DNA from: Planococcus sp. (in: firmicutes)
Lineage (GTDB): Bacteria > Bacillota > Bacilli > Bacillales_A > Planococcaceae
Reading direction: 5' to 3'
Assembly: GCA_030147455.1 (NCBI GenBank)
Contig: JASKZU010000026.1
Location: 1-6,721, forward strand
Length of the DNA: 6,721 nucleotides
A program made the translations under genes and the position numbers. This document shows positions 1 through 6,275 of the stretch, in pieces. How positions within the stretch are numbered: the stretch's first letter is position 1; each line of letters opens with the position of its first letter. Under the pieces are notes generated by a model. The model did not search any database. It was given only the letters and a program-made list of their open reading frames with translations, and was not told the DNA's origin.

Positions 1-486
1 TATGAAGTGGTGAAGCAGTCGCAAGTTGCGGACACGATGCTGATGGTGCCGCATCCGTATCCAAGAAAACAGCTCGATGGCTGGATCGCGTATTTGGAAA
101 AAAGCTTTGAACTGGGCAGCGCTTATGAATATGCTGTGTTTACGAAAGAATCACCCGCCCGCTATATTGGCAGCTGTGGATTGATCCACCTGTCACAGGT
201 TCATCAGTCGGCAGAAATCGGGTTTTTCATCGATCCCAGCGAATGGGGAAGCGGCTATGCGACAGAAGCATGTTTGCGCATCGTTCAAAGCGCGTTTTGC
301 GATCACCGCCTCAACCGCTTGTTCGGCCGCTGCCTGTCGAGAAACCCGGCAGCCCATAACGTGCTAAAAAAGGCGGGCATGCTGTTTGAAGGCCGTTTTA
401 AACAGGAAGTTCACATGAACGGGGTATTTGAAGACATCGATTATTTTGCTATGGTGTCGAGTGAATTTCATAAAACGGAAGCCTAA
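1..486 (+). CDS. GNAT-family N-acetyltransferase, RimJ/RimL-like (5' end outside window)
   Basis: Likely transfers an acetyl group from acetyl-CoA to an amino group, in the cytosol; the substrate is unknown. The reading frame is open from base 1 and ends GCC-TAA at 481-486. The visible part begins in the middle of the usual N-terminal helix region of RimJ/RimL-type enzymes, so the real start lies upstream and the GTG codons at 7 and 10 are internal. The fold's landmarks are present: an AEIGFFID strand, the acetyl-CoA pyrophosphate loop WGSGYATEA (bases about 244-270), then a C-terminal part with NPAAHNVLKKAGMLFEG, which matches the Asn...Lys-Gly-Phe-like segment of this subfamily. RimJ/RimL relatives acetylate ribosomal protein N-termini, but many Bacillales paralogues act on unknown small molecules. 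The family call is firm and the substrate is not. Confidence 0.9.
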   Translation, partial: YEVVKQSQVADTMLMVPHPYPRKQLDGWIAYLEKSFELGSAYEYAVFTKESPARYIGSCGLIHLSQVHQSAEIGFFIDPSEWGSGYATEACLRIVQSAFCDHRLNRLFGRCLSRNPAAHNVLKKAGMLFEGRFKQEVHMNGVFEDIDYFAMVSSEFHKTEA

Positions 487-531
487 AAACGCCGCATCCT
501 TCTATAAAAGAAGGATGCGGCGTTTTTAGGC
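481..531. terminator. Bidirectional terminator shared by two convergent genes
   Basis: A perfect 23-bp inverted repeat (arms 481-503 and 509-531) with a 5-base loop. The arms carry A5/T5 at their outer parts, so either strand reads as a GC-rich stem followed by U residues. The acetyltransferase stop (484-486) and the opposite-strand TVP38 stop (526-528) both lie inside the arms. Confidence 0.93.
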
Positions 532-1077
532 TTTGTTTCGCGTTTTCTTGCAGCGTCGGTAAAGGGCCAGTGTTGTGGCAATCAATAAACCCGCAGCAAG
601 CAGACCGTACAGCAGCTCGGACGGCAAAGCACGCATCAATCCGTAGGCCGCTGCAATTTCGATTGCGACAGCCGGAAGCTTACCAAGTGAACTGGCGAGA
701 AAAAACAAGGGCGCCCTCAGGCGTGTCACCGCAGCGCCTGCTGTGACGACACCAGAAGGCACAAAAGGCAAAAGCCGCAGCCCGACGACCGCCCAAGCCA
801 CTTTTTTAGGTGGTTGGCTTGTGAGATACAAAAACCACTTGTGGGCTTGCAACTTTGCCGGAATGTGCCGGGCGCCGTAGCGGTAAAGCCAAAACCCCAA
901 CAGCGCCCCGATGATTTCACCGCTTAGCGACAGCACGATGCCGCCGGTCAAGCCAAACCATTCCAGGTTCAGCGGTGTGATTAAGATGCTGGGGATAAAC
1001 CCGAGCGCCCCAATCGCTATGTTGGCAATCAGGAGTAAGCTAAATGCAAGAATGTCCACCAGCAAGTCAGCATTCAT
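526..1077 (-). CDS. TVP38/TMEM64 family (VTT-domain) membrane protein
   Basis: A 183-residue polytopic membrane protein of the TVP38/TMEM64 branch of the DedA/VTT superfamily. Proteins of this fold are implicated in lipid scrambling or membrane homeostasis; no substrate can be read here. Hydrophobic segments lie near residues 8-35, 42-66, 93-117, 122-148 and 153-173. VTT signatures are visible: a Gly-rich helix ending in YRYGAR (65-70), the re-entrant-loop motif RLLPFVPSGVV (101-111) followed by AGAA, and SSLGKLPA (129-136). The C-terminus is basic (RRCKKTRNK), which places it in the cytosol by the positive-inside rule. The ATG overlaps the stop of the upstream AraC-type gene as ATGA (1074-1077), with AAGGCGG-like SD bases about 9 nt upstream inside that gene, so translation is probably coupled. 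Length is slightly short but normal for bacterial members. Confidence 0.9.
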   Translation of the reverse strand: MNADLLVDILAFSLLLIANIAIGALGFIPSILITPLNLEWFGLTGGIVLSLSGEIIGALLGFWLYRYGARHIPAKLQAHKWFLYLTSQPPKKVAWAVVGLRLLPFVPSGVVTAGAAVTRLRAPLFFLASSLGKLPAVAIEIAAAYGLMRALPSELLYGLLAAGLLIATTLALYRRCKKTRNKA

Positions 1078-1853
1078 GTAGCCGCACCGCCTTTACGCCC
1101 TAAAGCGCTTGACGCCTGTTCTTTTTGCCACTTGTCCCGGAATCGTTTGGGCGTAGTGCCTGAAAAGCGTGTAAAACTGCTGTGGAACTGCGTGGCGCTT
1201 TTATAGCCGCACACTGATGCAATAGCGTCCGGCTTCATCTGCGTCGTCTGGAGCAAGTGCTGCGCGCGTTCCATGCGGCACCGGGTGATAAATTGAAGCG
1301 GGGCTTCGCCGCAGTGCTGTTTAAACTGGCGGCTAAAGTGAAATTTGCTGAATTTTGATTGGGCCGCTGTCTCTGTGAGTGAAAACGGCAAGTGGCAGCA
1401 TTCCTCAAGTTCGTGCAGCACGCGGTCAAGCGGTTGGACAGGGCTTGCTTGAATACGCGGGCCAAGTTCAAGCCACAGCCATTCCAGCAGGAGTTGCATC
1501 TGCGCTTGTGCCGTCTTGCTGCTAATTTGCTGCTGCTGCGCCATTTGCTCAAACAGCGCGGTGACAAACGATGGATCTTTCGGCGCAGCGGTCCGGCTTT
1601 GTGGCGCATCATATGCTGCAGAACAAAAAACAATCCGGTGAATAAGGCCTGTCGCGGAAACCGCGTGCCACAGCCCTGCCGGCAGCAACACCAGTTGTCC
1701 TGTACCCGCTTGCCATGAGCCATGGCTTTCTTGGATCTCTGCAGTTCCGCTTTCGATCCACACGAGTTCGGAAGTCTTATTGTGGCGGTGAAGCGGCGCG
1801 GCGGGCAATTGATTGTATTTAGCGACAGAACAAATGGGGTTTTTAACGGTCAT
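1074..1853 (-). CDS. AraC-family transcriptional regulator with N-terminal cupin
   Basis: A 259-residue cytosolic DNA-binding regulator. Residues about 18-70 form a cupin-like sensor (LHRHNKTSELVWIESG, then GQLVLLPAGLWHAV), as in regulators that bind small ligands through a His-containing barrel. Residues about 157-242 are the AraC/XylS double helix-turn-helix: first HTH around 158-180 (LTETAAQSKFSKFHFSRQFK), linker helix with CRMERAQHLL (192-201), second HTH around 207-231 (DAIASVCGYKSATQFHSSFTRF), closing with the family signature SGTTPKRFR. The start ATG at 1853-1851 is where cupin homology begins; its SD is weak. It heads a two-gene unit with the overlapping TVP38 gene. A candidate extended -10 promoter and a pair of 9-bp direct repeats lie upstream. 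The inducer is unknown; control of the downstream membrane gene or of itself is inference. Confidence 0.93.
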   Translation of the reverse strand: MTVKNPICSVAKYNQLPAAPLHRHNKTSELVWIESGTAEIQESHGSWQAGTGQLVLLPAGLWHAVSATGLIHRIVFCSAAYDAPQSRTAAPKDPSFVTALFEQMAQQQQISSKTAQAQMQLLLEWLWLELGPRIQASPVQPLDRVLHELEECCHLPFSLTETAAQSKFSKFHFSRQFKQHCGEAPLQFITRCRMERAQHLLQTTQMKPDAIASVCGYKSATQFHSSFTRFSGTTPKRFRDKWQKEQASSALGRKGGAAT

Positions 1854-1892
1854 GGAACTTCATACTTTCTTTTATAAGGATTGAATACATCC

Positions 1893-1901
1893 AGTATAGC
1901 A
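1893..1901 (-). promoter_or_regulatory. Candidate extended -10 promoter of the AraC-type gene
   Basis: On the minus strand TATACT (plus 1893-1898) is preceded by TGC (1901-1899), an extended -10 element. No good -35 is seen at 16-18 bp, which fits an extended -10 promoter or one needing an activator. It would give a leader of about 30 nt before the ATG at 1853. Confidence 0.45.
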
Positions 1902-2006
1902 AGAATCGATAAAAATAAGCGGGAAACCCCGTAGAATAATTCACTTAATGGCAAAAATCCGCAAGAATCAAGAAAAAAAGATCAGATTTCAGGGCAATCG
2001 ACACAA

Positions 2007-2041
2007 AAAAGAGGCTTCCGCACAAGACGGAAACCTCTTTT
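2007..2041 (-). terminator. Rho-independent terminator of the YeeE/YedE gene
   Basis: 14-bp stem (arms 2007-2020 and 2028-2041, one A-C mismatch) with a 7-base loop, followed on the minus strand by six T residues (2010-2005). It begins 8 bases beyond the transporter stop codon and separates it from the AraC-type gene further downstream on the same strand. Confidence 0.9.
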
Positions 2042-2049
2042 CCTTTCGT

Positions 2050-3309
2050 TTAACAAACTGAATCATTGGATTTGGGCACCGATAGCCCGAACAGCGGACG
2101 CAGGTACAATGCAAAGAACGTACCGGCCAAAGCGAGTATGCCCCAAACGTAGCCGTGCAGGCTGAACGAAGCAATGCCGCCGAAATAGGCGCCGATGTTG
2201 CAGCCGAACGCGAGGCGTGCCCCGTAGCCCATCATCAAACCACCGACGACCGAAGCCCAAAAGTTACCGGCTTTGATTTTAGTGAATTTGAACAAGCCGC
2301 CGGCAGCCGAAGCGAGAAACGCCCCGAGAATGACGCCGAAGTTCAAGATCGTGGTCGAGTCCGCAAAAATGGACGATTCGAGCATCAGCGCATTGTTGCC
2401 TTGCCAGTAGCCCCAGCTTGCAACGTCAACGCCAAACATCCCCGCAATTTTAGAACCCCATAGTGCAAAAGCGGACGTGATGCCCCACGGTGTGCCTCGT
2501 GTCATCAGTGTCAAAGCATTCAACCCTGCCAAGACGATGGCTGCGGCAACCAGCGGCCACGAGCCGCGGAAAATGCGTTTCCACCCAGTAGCGGTCGGGA
2601 GCGGCGCCATTTTCGGCGCCCGTTTCTTTTTCTCGATGACCCATGTGATCCAAGCGATGACGCCGAACAACGCAATCGAGACGAGCCAGGCGCCCCCGTA
2701 GCCAAGTCCAGTAGAAGTGGCAAGTGAAATCGGTTCAAATGCCGGAAGTTCTTCGGTCCAAAACGGCAAATGGTAAGCTCCGACGGTCGTTCCGATAATA
2801 AAGAACACCAGCGTCACGAACATCACGGAGCGGCCGCCGCCAATGGCGTAGAGTGTTCCGGATGCACAGCCGCCGCCGAGCTGCATGCCAATGCCAAAAA
2901 CGAATGCGCCGACGATGAGGCTGACGCCGACAGGGGACACATATCCTGAGACGCCTGTTCCAAAGAAGGAATAACCGTAAGCAAGAATCGGTGCAAATAA
3001 CGTTACCGCCACAGCCAGCATCAGCATGTGGGAGCGCATGGCTTGCCCGTTGCCGACCGACATAAAGCGGCGAAAAGCGGAAGTAAAGCCGAAACGCGCA
3101 TGAAATAAGGTATAGCCAAGTAAAAGTCCAATTACCAATAAAATGCTTTGCGAGATATGCTGTGTGGCGAGCAAGTACACAAGCAGAAGCGCTGAGACAA
3201 TGATACCGCCGCCAATCAGCAGCTTTTGCGGCGCTTCCAGTGCCGTCGTATCACGGTAGACCGGATCTAATGCCTCGTCTACCGGCTGGACGCGTGTTGA
3301 AGTGGTCAT
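2050..3309 (-). CDS. YeeE/YedE family sulfur-compound (thiosulfate-type) transporter
   Basis: A 419-residue integral membrane protein of the YeeE/YedE (DUF395) family, whose characterised members (TsuA type) import thiosulfate through a cysteine relay. About ten hydrophobic segments are seen, arranged as two related halves. Each half carries a family motif: GMQLGGGCASGTLYAIGGG with Cys148, and GYGARLAFGCNIGAYFGG with Cys370. An ARFGFTSAFR segment (71-80) lies before the first half's core. The start ATG at 3309-3307 has a good SD (AAGGAT, plus 3316-3321, 6 nt spacing). The same frame stays open for 62 more codons upstream, but that stretch is not membrane-like and overlaps the promoter. Only three cysteines exist, the third being the last residue. 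No TusA-like partner gene follows in this window; a terminator closes the gene at once. Family call firm, exact substrate inferred. Confidence 0.92.
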   Translation of the reverse strand: MTTSTRVQPVDEALDPVYRDTTALEAPQKLLIGGGIIVSALLLVYLLATQHISQSILLVIGLLLGYTLFHARFGFTSAFRRFMSVGNGQAMRSHMLMLAVAVTLFAPILAYGYSFFGTGVSGYVSPVGVSLIVGAFVFGIGMQLGGGCASGTLYAIGGGRSVMFVTLVFFIIGTTVGAYHLPFWTEELPAFEPISLATSTGLGYGGAWLVSIALFGVIAWITWVIEKKKRAPKMAPLPTATGWKRIFRGSWPLVAAAIVLAGLNALTLMTRGTPWGITSAFALWGSKIAGMFGVDVASWGYWQGNNALMLESSIFADSTTILNFGVILGAFLASAAGGLFKFTKIKAGNFWASVVGGLMMGYGARLAFGCNIGAYFGGIASFSLHGYVWGILALAGTFFALYLRPLFGLSVPKSNDSVC

Positions 3310-3315
3310 AAAATC

Positions 3316-3321
3316 ATCCTT
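3316..3321 (-). promoter_or_regulatory. Ribosome binding site fixing the YeeE/YedE start
   Basis: AAGGAT on the minus strand, 6 nt before the ATG at 3309. It decides for the 419-residue product over an upstream in-frame start at 3495 that would add 62 residues. Confidence 0.8.
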
Positions 3322-3352
3322 TTCTGAGTGTTTTAGTAGGGAATAGATTTTT

Positions 3353-3381
3353 ATCTTATACGAGTGCTTTTCGAAAGTCAA
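3353..3381 (-). promoter_or_regulatory. Candidate sigma-A promoter of the YeeE/YedE gene
   Basis: On the minus strand TTGACT (plus 3376-3381), a 17-bp spacer and TAAGAT (3353-3358) make a near-consensus vegetative promoter; TATAAG at 3355-3360 with a 15-bp spacer is a poorer alternative. The start of transcription would be near 3346, leaving a leader of about 37 nt. The spacer contains the palindrome TTTCGAAA (3369-3376 overlaps its -35 edge), a possible repressor site. Confidence 0.6.
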
Positions 3382-3457
3382 AAAAGCGGCTTTCAGGAGA
3401 AACGAATATAAGCGAGAAGGCTTTAGTGAAACTGCAAAGGGAGAACGCGTGCTGCAG

Positions 3458-3486
3458 TTGTGAGTTGCTGCTTTAGGTGGTATTCT
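3458..3486 (+). promoter_or_regulatory. Candidate promoter of the alpha/beta hydrolase gene
   Basis: TTGTGA (3458-3463), exactly 17 bp, TATTCT (3481-3486); each hexamer matches four of six consensus bases. It points to the ATG at 3530 and leaves a leader of about 37 nt. Confidence 0.45.
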
Positions 3487-3529
3487 ACAGCTCACTGATT
3501 GATTTTATTTAGAAAGGTTCGATGAGAAA

Positions 3530-4285
3530 ATGATGAAGAACATATTCACCAAAAAAGCATTATGGATCGCTGTTATTGTTTTCGGCGTCTTAATTGCCGG
3601 AAGCTTGACGGCTTTCTTTATATGGAGTCAGCAAACCTATAGCGCAGCAGCGGTGCCGCAGCTTGAACTTGAGGAAGTCCAGGAAAGTGATGACGGCTGG
3701 TATAGGTACACGGCTGAAGGGGCTGACAAAGGAATCATTCTTTATCCAGGTGCCAAGGTGGAACCCGAAGCGTATGGCTATTTGGCGCAAGATCTATCCG
3801 AGCGGGGGATTACCGTCGCTATTCCATCGGTTCGGTTGAATTTTGCCATTTTTGATGTATCTAAAGCAACTGAAGTTATCGAAAAAGATCCTTCGATCGA
3901 GTGGTATGTCGGCGGCCATTCATTGGGCGGGGCTGCTGCCGCAATCTATGCAGACAAGGAGTTGGACAAAGTCAGCGGGCTTATCTTGCTCGGCGCTTAT
4001 GCTTCCGGCAACGACGAGCTGCACGCATCTACTTTGCCGGTCTTGTCCATCAGCGGTTCCAAAGACGGGCTCAGCACGCCTGAAAAAATCGAAGAATACC
4101 GCCCAAACTTGCCGCGGTCTACGACATTTGTTGAAATTCCAGGCGGCAACCATGCTTATTTCGGTGTATACGGCAGTCAAAGCGGCGACAACGATGCTGA
4201 CATCACGGTTGCCGAGCAACAGGCAATTATTGTGGATTCTATTGTCGAGTGGTTGGATGAGGGACAAATGACTGGCGAAGAGTAA
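3530..4285 (+). CDS. Membrane-anchored alpha/beta hydrolase (alpha/beta hydrolase 5 type)
   Basis: A 251-residue serine hydrolase of the alpha/beta fold; substrate unknown, presumably an ester or similar bond. Residues about 9-32 are one strong hydrophobic segment after a basic N-terminus (KNIFTKKALW), with no Cys lipobox and no clear signal-peptidase site. This suggests an N-in, C-out anchor with the catalytic domain on the outer face. The domain has GIILYPGAK (oxyanion-strand region), the nucleophile elbow GGHSLGG with Ser131, SGSKDG with the likely acid Asp179, and GGNHAYFG with the catalytic His208, so the triad looks complete. The C-terminal residues are acidic. Start: tandem ATG codons at 3530 and 3533 behind AAAGG (3513-3517); either is possible. 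It is monocistronic, divergent from the transporter and closed by its own terminator. No link in function to the neighbour can be shown. Confidence 0.9.
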   Translation: MMKNIFTKKALWIAVIVFGVLIAGSLTAFFIWSQQTYSAAAVPQLELEEVQESDDGWYRYTAEGADKGIILYPGAKVEPEAYGYLAQDLSERGITVAIPSVRLNFAIFDVSKATEVIEKDPSIEWYVGGHSLGGAAAAIYADKELDKVSGLILLGAYASGNDELHASTLPVLSISGSKDGLSTPEKIEEYRPNLPRSTTFVEIPGGNHAYFGVYGSQSGDNDADITVAEQQAIIVDSIVEWLDEGQMTGEE

Positions 4286-4317
4286 AAAGAAGCTATCCTA
4301 GCAGATAGCTTCTTTTT
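4284..4317 (+). terminator. Rho-independent terminator of the hydrolase gene
   Basis: Perfect 14-bp stem (arms 4284-4297 and 4304-4317), 6-base loop, ending in five T residues. The hydrolase stop codon (4283-4285) runs into the left arm. Confidence 0.93.
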
Positions 4318-4421
4318 CATTCATGGCGTAAACTGGTGGTGAAACGAACGAAAAAAGGCCGTCAGCTGAAGCACTATGCGTCAGAGAATTATTCGGTTTG
4401 TCTGCAAAGTTTGATTAGAAT

Positions 4422-4427
4422 GGAGGA
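4422..4427 (+). promoter_or_regulatory. Ribosome binding site fixing the VOC protein start
   Basis: GGAGGA, 7 nt before the ATG at 4435. In-frame codons further upstream (for example ATG at 4420) overlap or precede this site and are not expected to be used. Confidence 0.85.
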
Positions 4428-4434
4428 GATCAAT

Positions 4435-4830
4435 ATGAGTCATCACGTATGGATCAATTTGCCGGTAGCGGATTTGGCTGCTGCCCAAGCGTTCTACCAA
4501 AAAAGCGGGTTTCTGACATTTAAAGAAGATGCAAGCGGCCCCGGACAAGCGGCTTTTGTGGCAAATGACGGACACCTTTATATTATGTTGTTTCCGCAAG
4601 AGGTCTTTAACAGCTTTACGCAGCAAGAAGCTACTGGCCGGTCCGCCGGGTCGGAAATGCTGCTGTCGATGTCGCTCGCATCCAGTGAAGAAGTAGACGA
4701 CTTGATAACACAGATCGAACAAGCAGGCGGCACGGTTTATGCAGAACCGGGTGAACATAACGGGCTGTACGGAGCTGGATTCAGTGATCGGGACGGCCAT
4801 CGCTGGAATTTTCTTGTTATGGATGAATAA
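4435..4830 (+). CDS. VOC (glyoxalase/bleomycin-resistance fold) family protein, COG3607-like
   Basis: A 131-residue soluble protein of the vicinal-oxygen-chelate superfamily with two beta-alpha-beta-beta-beta modules: residues 3-65 (HHVWINLPVADLAAAQAFYQ, HLYIMLFPQEVF) and 75-130 (MLLSMSLASSEEVDDLITQI, AGGTVYAEP, YGAGFSDRDGHRWNFLVMD). The pattern, including the LP.ADL..A..FY opening and the SREEVD-like helix, resembles the group annotated as predicted lactoylglutathione lyases (COG3607), whose true reactions are mostly unknown. The usual metal-ligand Glu in the closing DPDGHxxE motif is Asn125 here, so classical glyoxalase activity is doubtful. The start is set by a strong SD. The next gene begins 101 bases later on the same strand with no terminator between, so co-transcription with the exporter is possible. 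Family call firm, function open. Confidence 0.9.
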   Translation: MSHHVWINLPVADLAAAQAFYQKSGFLTFKEDASGPGQAAFVANDGHLYIMLFPQEVFNSFTQQEATGRSAGSEMLLSMSLASSEEVDDLITQIEQAGGTVYAEPGEHNGLYGAGFSDRDGHRWNFLVMDE

Positions 4831-4917
4831 CCTGTGCGGACTTTCAGCCTTTTAAAGCCAACGGATATAGGCGGTCTCCCGCAGTTAAGGGGGAAAATCA
4901 GAAATGTCGCTATAGAC

Positions 4918-4923
4918 AGGGAG
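4918..4923 (+). promoter_or_regulatory. Ribosome binding site for the GTG-started exporter gene
   Basis: AGGGAG with 8 nt to GTG at 4932. It supports the GTG start; no ATG lies at a suitable distance. Confidence 0.7.
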
Positions 4924-4931
4924 CGGTCGCT

Positions 4932-5819
4932 GTGAACAATCGGGTTGTGTTTGGTTTACTGGTCGTGATTACAACCAGTTTAATGGGGTCTTCGTTTGCG
5001 GTCGGCAAGATTGGGCTGCAGCATGTGTCGCCGCTGCTGCTGGTCGGCATTCGCTTTACACTGGCCGGTATCTTGATGGCGATACTTGTGCGGCTGTTTC
5101 GGCGCAAGCACCCCGACGCGCGGCGGCTATGGCTGCGCATCGCTTGGATTGGCTTGTTTCAAACAGCGGGGGTGATGGGCTGCATTTTCCTGAGTTTGCG
5201 TACGATTACCGCAGGAGAATCAGCCATTCTAACATTCACGAATCCTCTGCTGGTCGTCATATTCGGGACGCTCACCCTTGGTTTGCGCTACCGGGCACTG
5301 CAATGGAGCGGCGTCGTACTTGGGTTTATGGGTGTCTTTATCACAATGGGCAGCGAAATCAACTGGGCAATCGGTACGTTGTTCGGCTCACTCAGCGCCG
5401 TTTCGTGGGCAATCGGCACGTTGCTGATCAAGCAGTGGGGGAGCCAGTTCGATACATGGGTCCTGACGGCTTATCAAATGCTCTTCGGGGGCATTTTGTT
5501 GCTTATGGTGAGCTTTGCTTTTGAAACACAAGCATTTGTGCTGAACGGGGAGTCCGTTTTTGTAATCATTTGGCTGGCGATTCCGGCATCGATTGTCCAA
5601 TTTGCCATTTGGTTTTTCCTGCTGCAAAACGGCAATCCGGGGAAAGTGAGCGCGTTTTTGTTTTTAGCGCCGTTTTTTGGTGTATTGACCGGTTGGCTGC
5701 TTTTGGGAGAAGGCATCGGCTGGTCGCTGGCAGCAGGCGGCTCATTGATATTTCTCGGAATCTTTTTGGTGAACTGGCCAGAAAAGCAAGCTGAAACGGA
5801 AACGAAAGCGGCCGGCTGA
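4932..5819 (+). CDS. EamA/DMT-family transporter (10-TM exporter)
   Basis: A 295-residue inner-membrane protein of the drug/metabolite transporter superfamily; such proteins usually export amino acids, metabolites or toxic compounds, and the substrate is not readable. It has two EamA repeats of about five membrane segments each: residues about 5-140 (GSSFAVGKIGL near the start, then NPLLVVIFGTLTLG at the helix 4 position) and about 147-281 (GSLSAVSWAIGTLLIKQWG, then APFFGVLTGWLLLGE). Both repeats keep the typical Pro-containing helix followed by a Gly-Glu or Gly-Leu end. The C-terminal tail (NWPEKQAETETK) is hydrophilic. Length is normal. It starts with GTG behind AGGGAG, 101 bases after the VOC gene. 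No hairpin follows directly; the first terminator-like structure is about 160 bases downstream. Residues 145-150 and 159-164 are the same WAIGTL, from an imperfect 18-bp direct repeat. Confidence 0.93.
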   Translation: MNNRVVFGLLVVITTSLMGSSFAVGKIGLQHVSPLLLVGIRFTLAGILMAILVRLFRRKHPDARRLWLRIAWIGLFQTAGVMGCIFLSLRTITAGESAILTFTNPLLVVIFGTLTLGLRYRALQWSGVVLGFMGVFITMGSEINWAIGTLFGSLSAVSWAIGTLLIKQWGSQFDTWVLTAYQMLFGGILLLMVSFAFETQAFVLNGESVFVIIWLAIPASIVQFAIWFFLLQNGNPGKVSAFLFLAPFFGVLTGWLLLGEGIGWSLAAGGSLIFLGIFLVNWPEKQAETETKAAG

Positions 5820-5977
5820 CCAATTGATTGTGTAAACAGGACAAAGCCCGAAAGCGGCAAATTTATTTAAATGAATCCGATTGAAACCATGCGTTAAGAT
5901 TAGATGCAAATCTAATTGAAACATTTAGCAGTCGATGCTGAACAGATGTAAATTTAAACATTCGATAAACTTCAATT

Positions 5978-6026
5978 AAAAATCATCTGAACTGCAGCGA
6001 GAATTTTTGCAGACCAGATGATTTTT
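5978..6026. terminator. Long two-part hairpin, probable bidirectional terminator
   Basis: Outer 12-bp perfect stem (5978-5989 with 6015-6026), a 2x2 internal loop, then an inner 5-bp stem (5992-5996 with 6008-6012). Five A on the left and five T on the right allow termination in either direction. It lies about 160 bases past the exporter stop and is the first candidate to end that transcript; on the minus strand it would stop read-through from the right. Confidence 0.7.
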
Positions 6027-6151
6027 AGTTGGTTGATGCGTCTTTAGAAAAATCAGCGATATAATTGAATGTATTTGTATAAGTTGTATTAAATCCAATT
6101 CCAGCCGATTTCAGTAAAAAAACGCGTTTCGTCTCACTGTCAGGAGTATTC

Positions 6152-6207
<56 letters not shown>

Positions 6208-6275
6208 TGCCTTACATTGCTTTTACTTAGGCCCTCTCCTCGTTTACCCAACCCACGATATCTTTACTGGCATTC

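Noticed and set aside
1392..1718. Plus-strand open frame opposite the AraC-type gene
   Set aside because: The product is Arg/Leu/Gln-rich with no family resemblance and fully overlaps a clear gene; it is a mirror of that gene's codon bias.
1834..1864. Six-codon out-of-frame upstream frame (ATG at 1864) overlapping the AraC start
   Set aside because: No ribosome binding site precedes it and such short frames are common by chance.
3310..3495. 62-codon in-frame N-terminal extension of the YeeE/YedE gene
   Set aside because: It lacks a ribosome binding site at its start, overlaps the promoter, and is not membrane-like, whereas the ATG at 3309 has a good SD.
4336..4434. In-frame upstream extension of the VOC protein
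   Set aside because: The strong GGAGGA site lies inside it and the VOC fold begins at the ATG at 4435.
4871..4882. GCGG-TCTC-CCGC hairpin between the VOC and exporter genes as a terminator
   Set aside because: The stem is only four base pairs and no T-run follows.
5880..5922. Two ATTGAAAC copies as the start of a CRISPR-like or iteron array
   Set aside because: There are only two 8-bp copies, 35 bp apart, with no further units; too short to distinguish from chance in AT-rich DNA.
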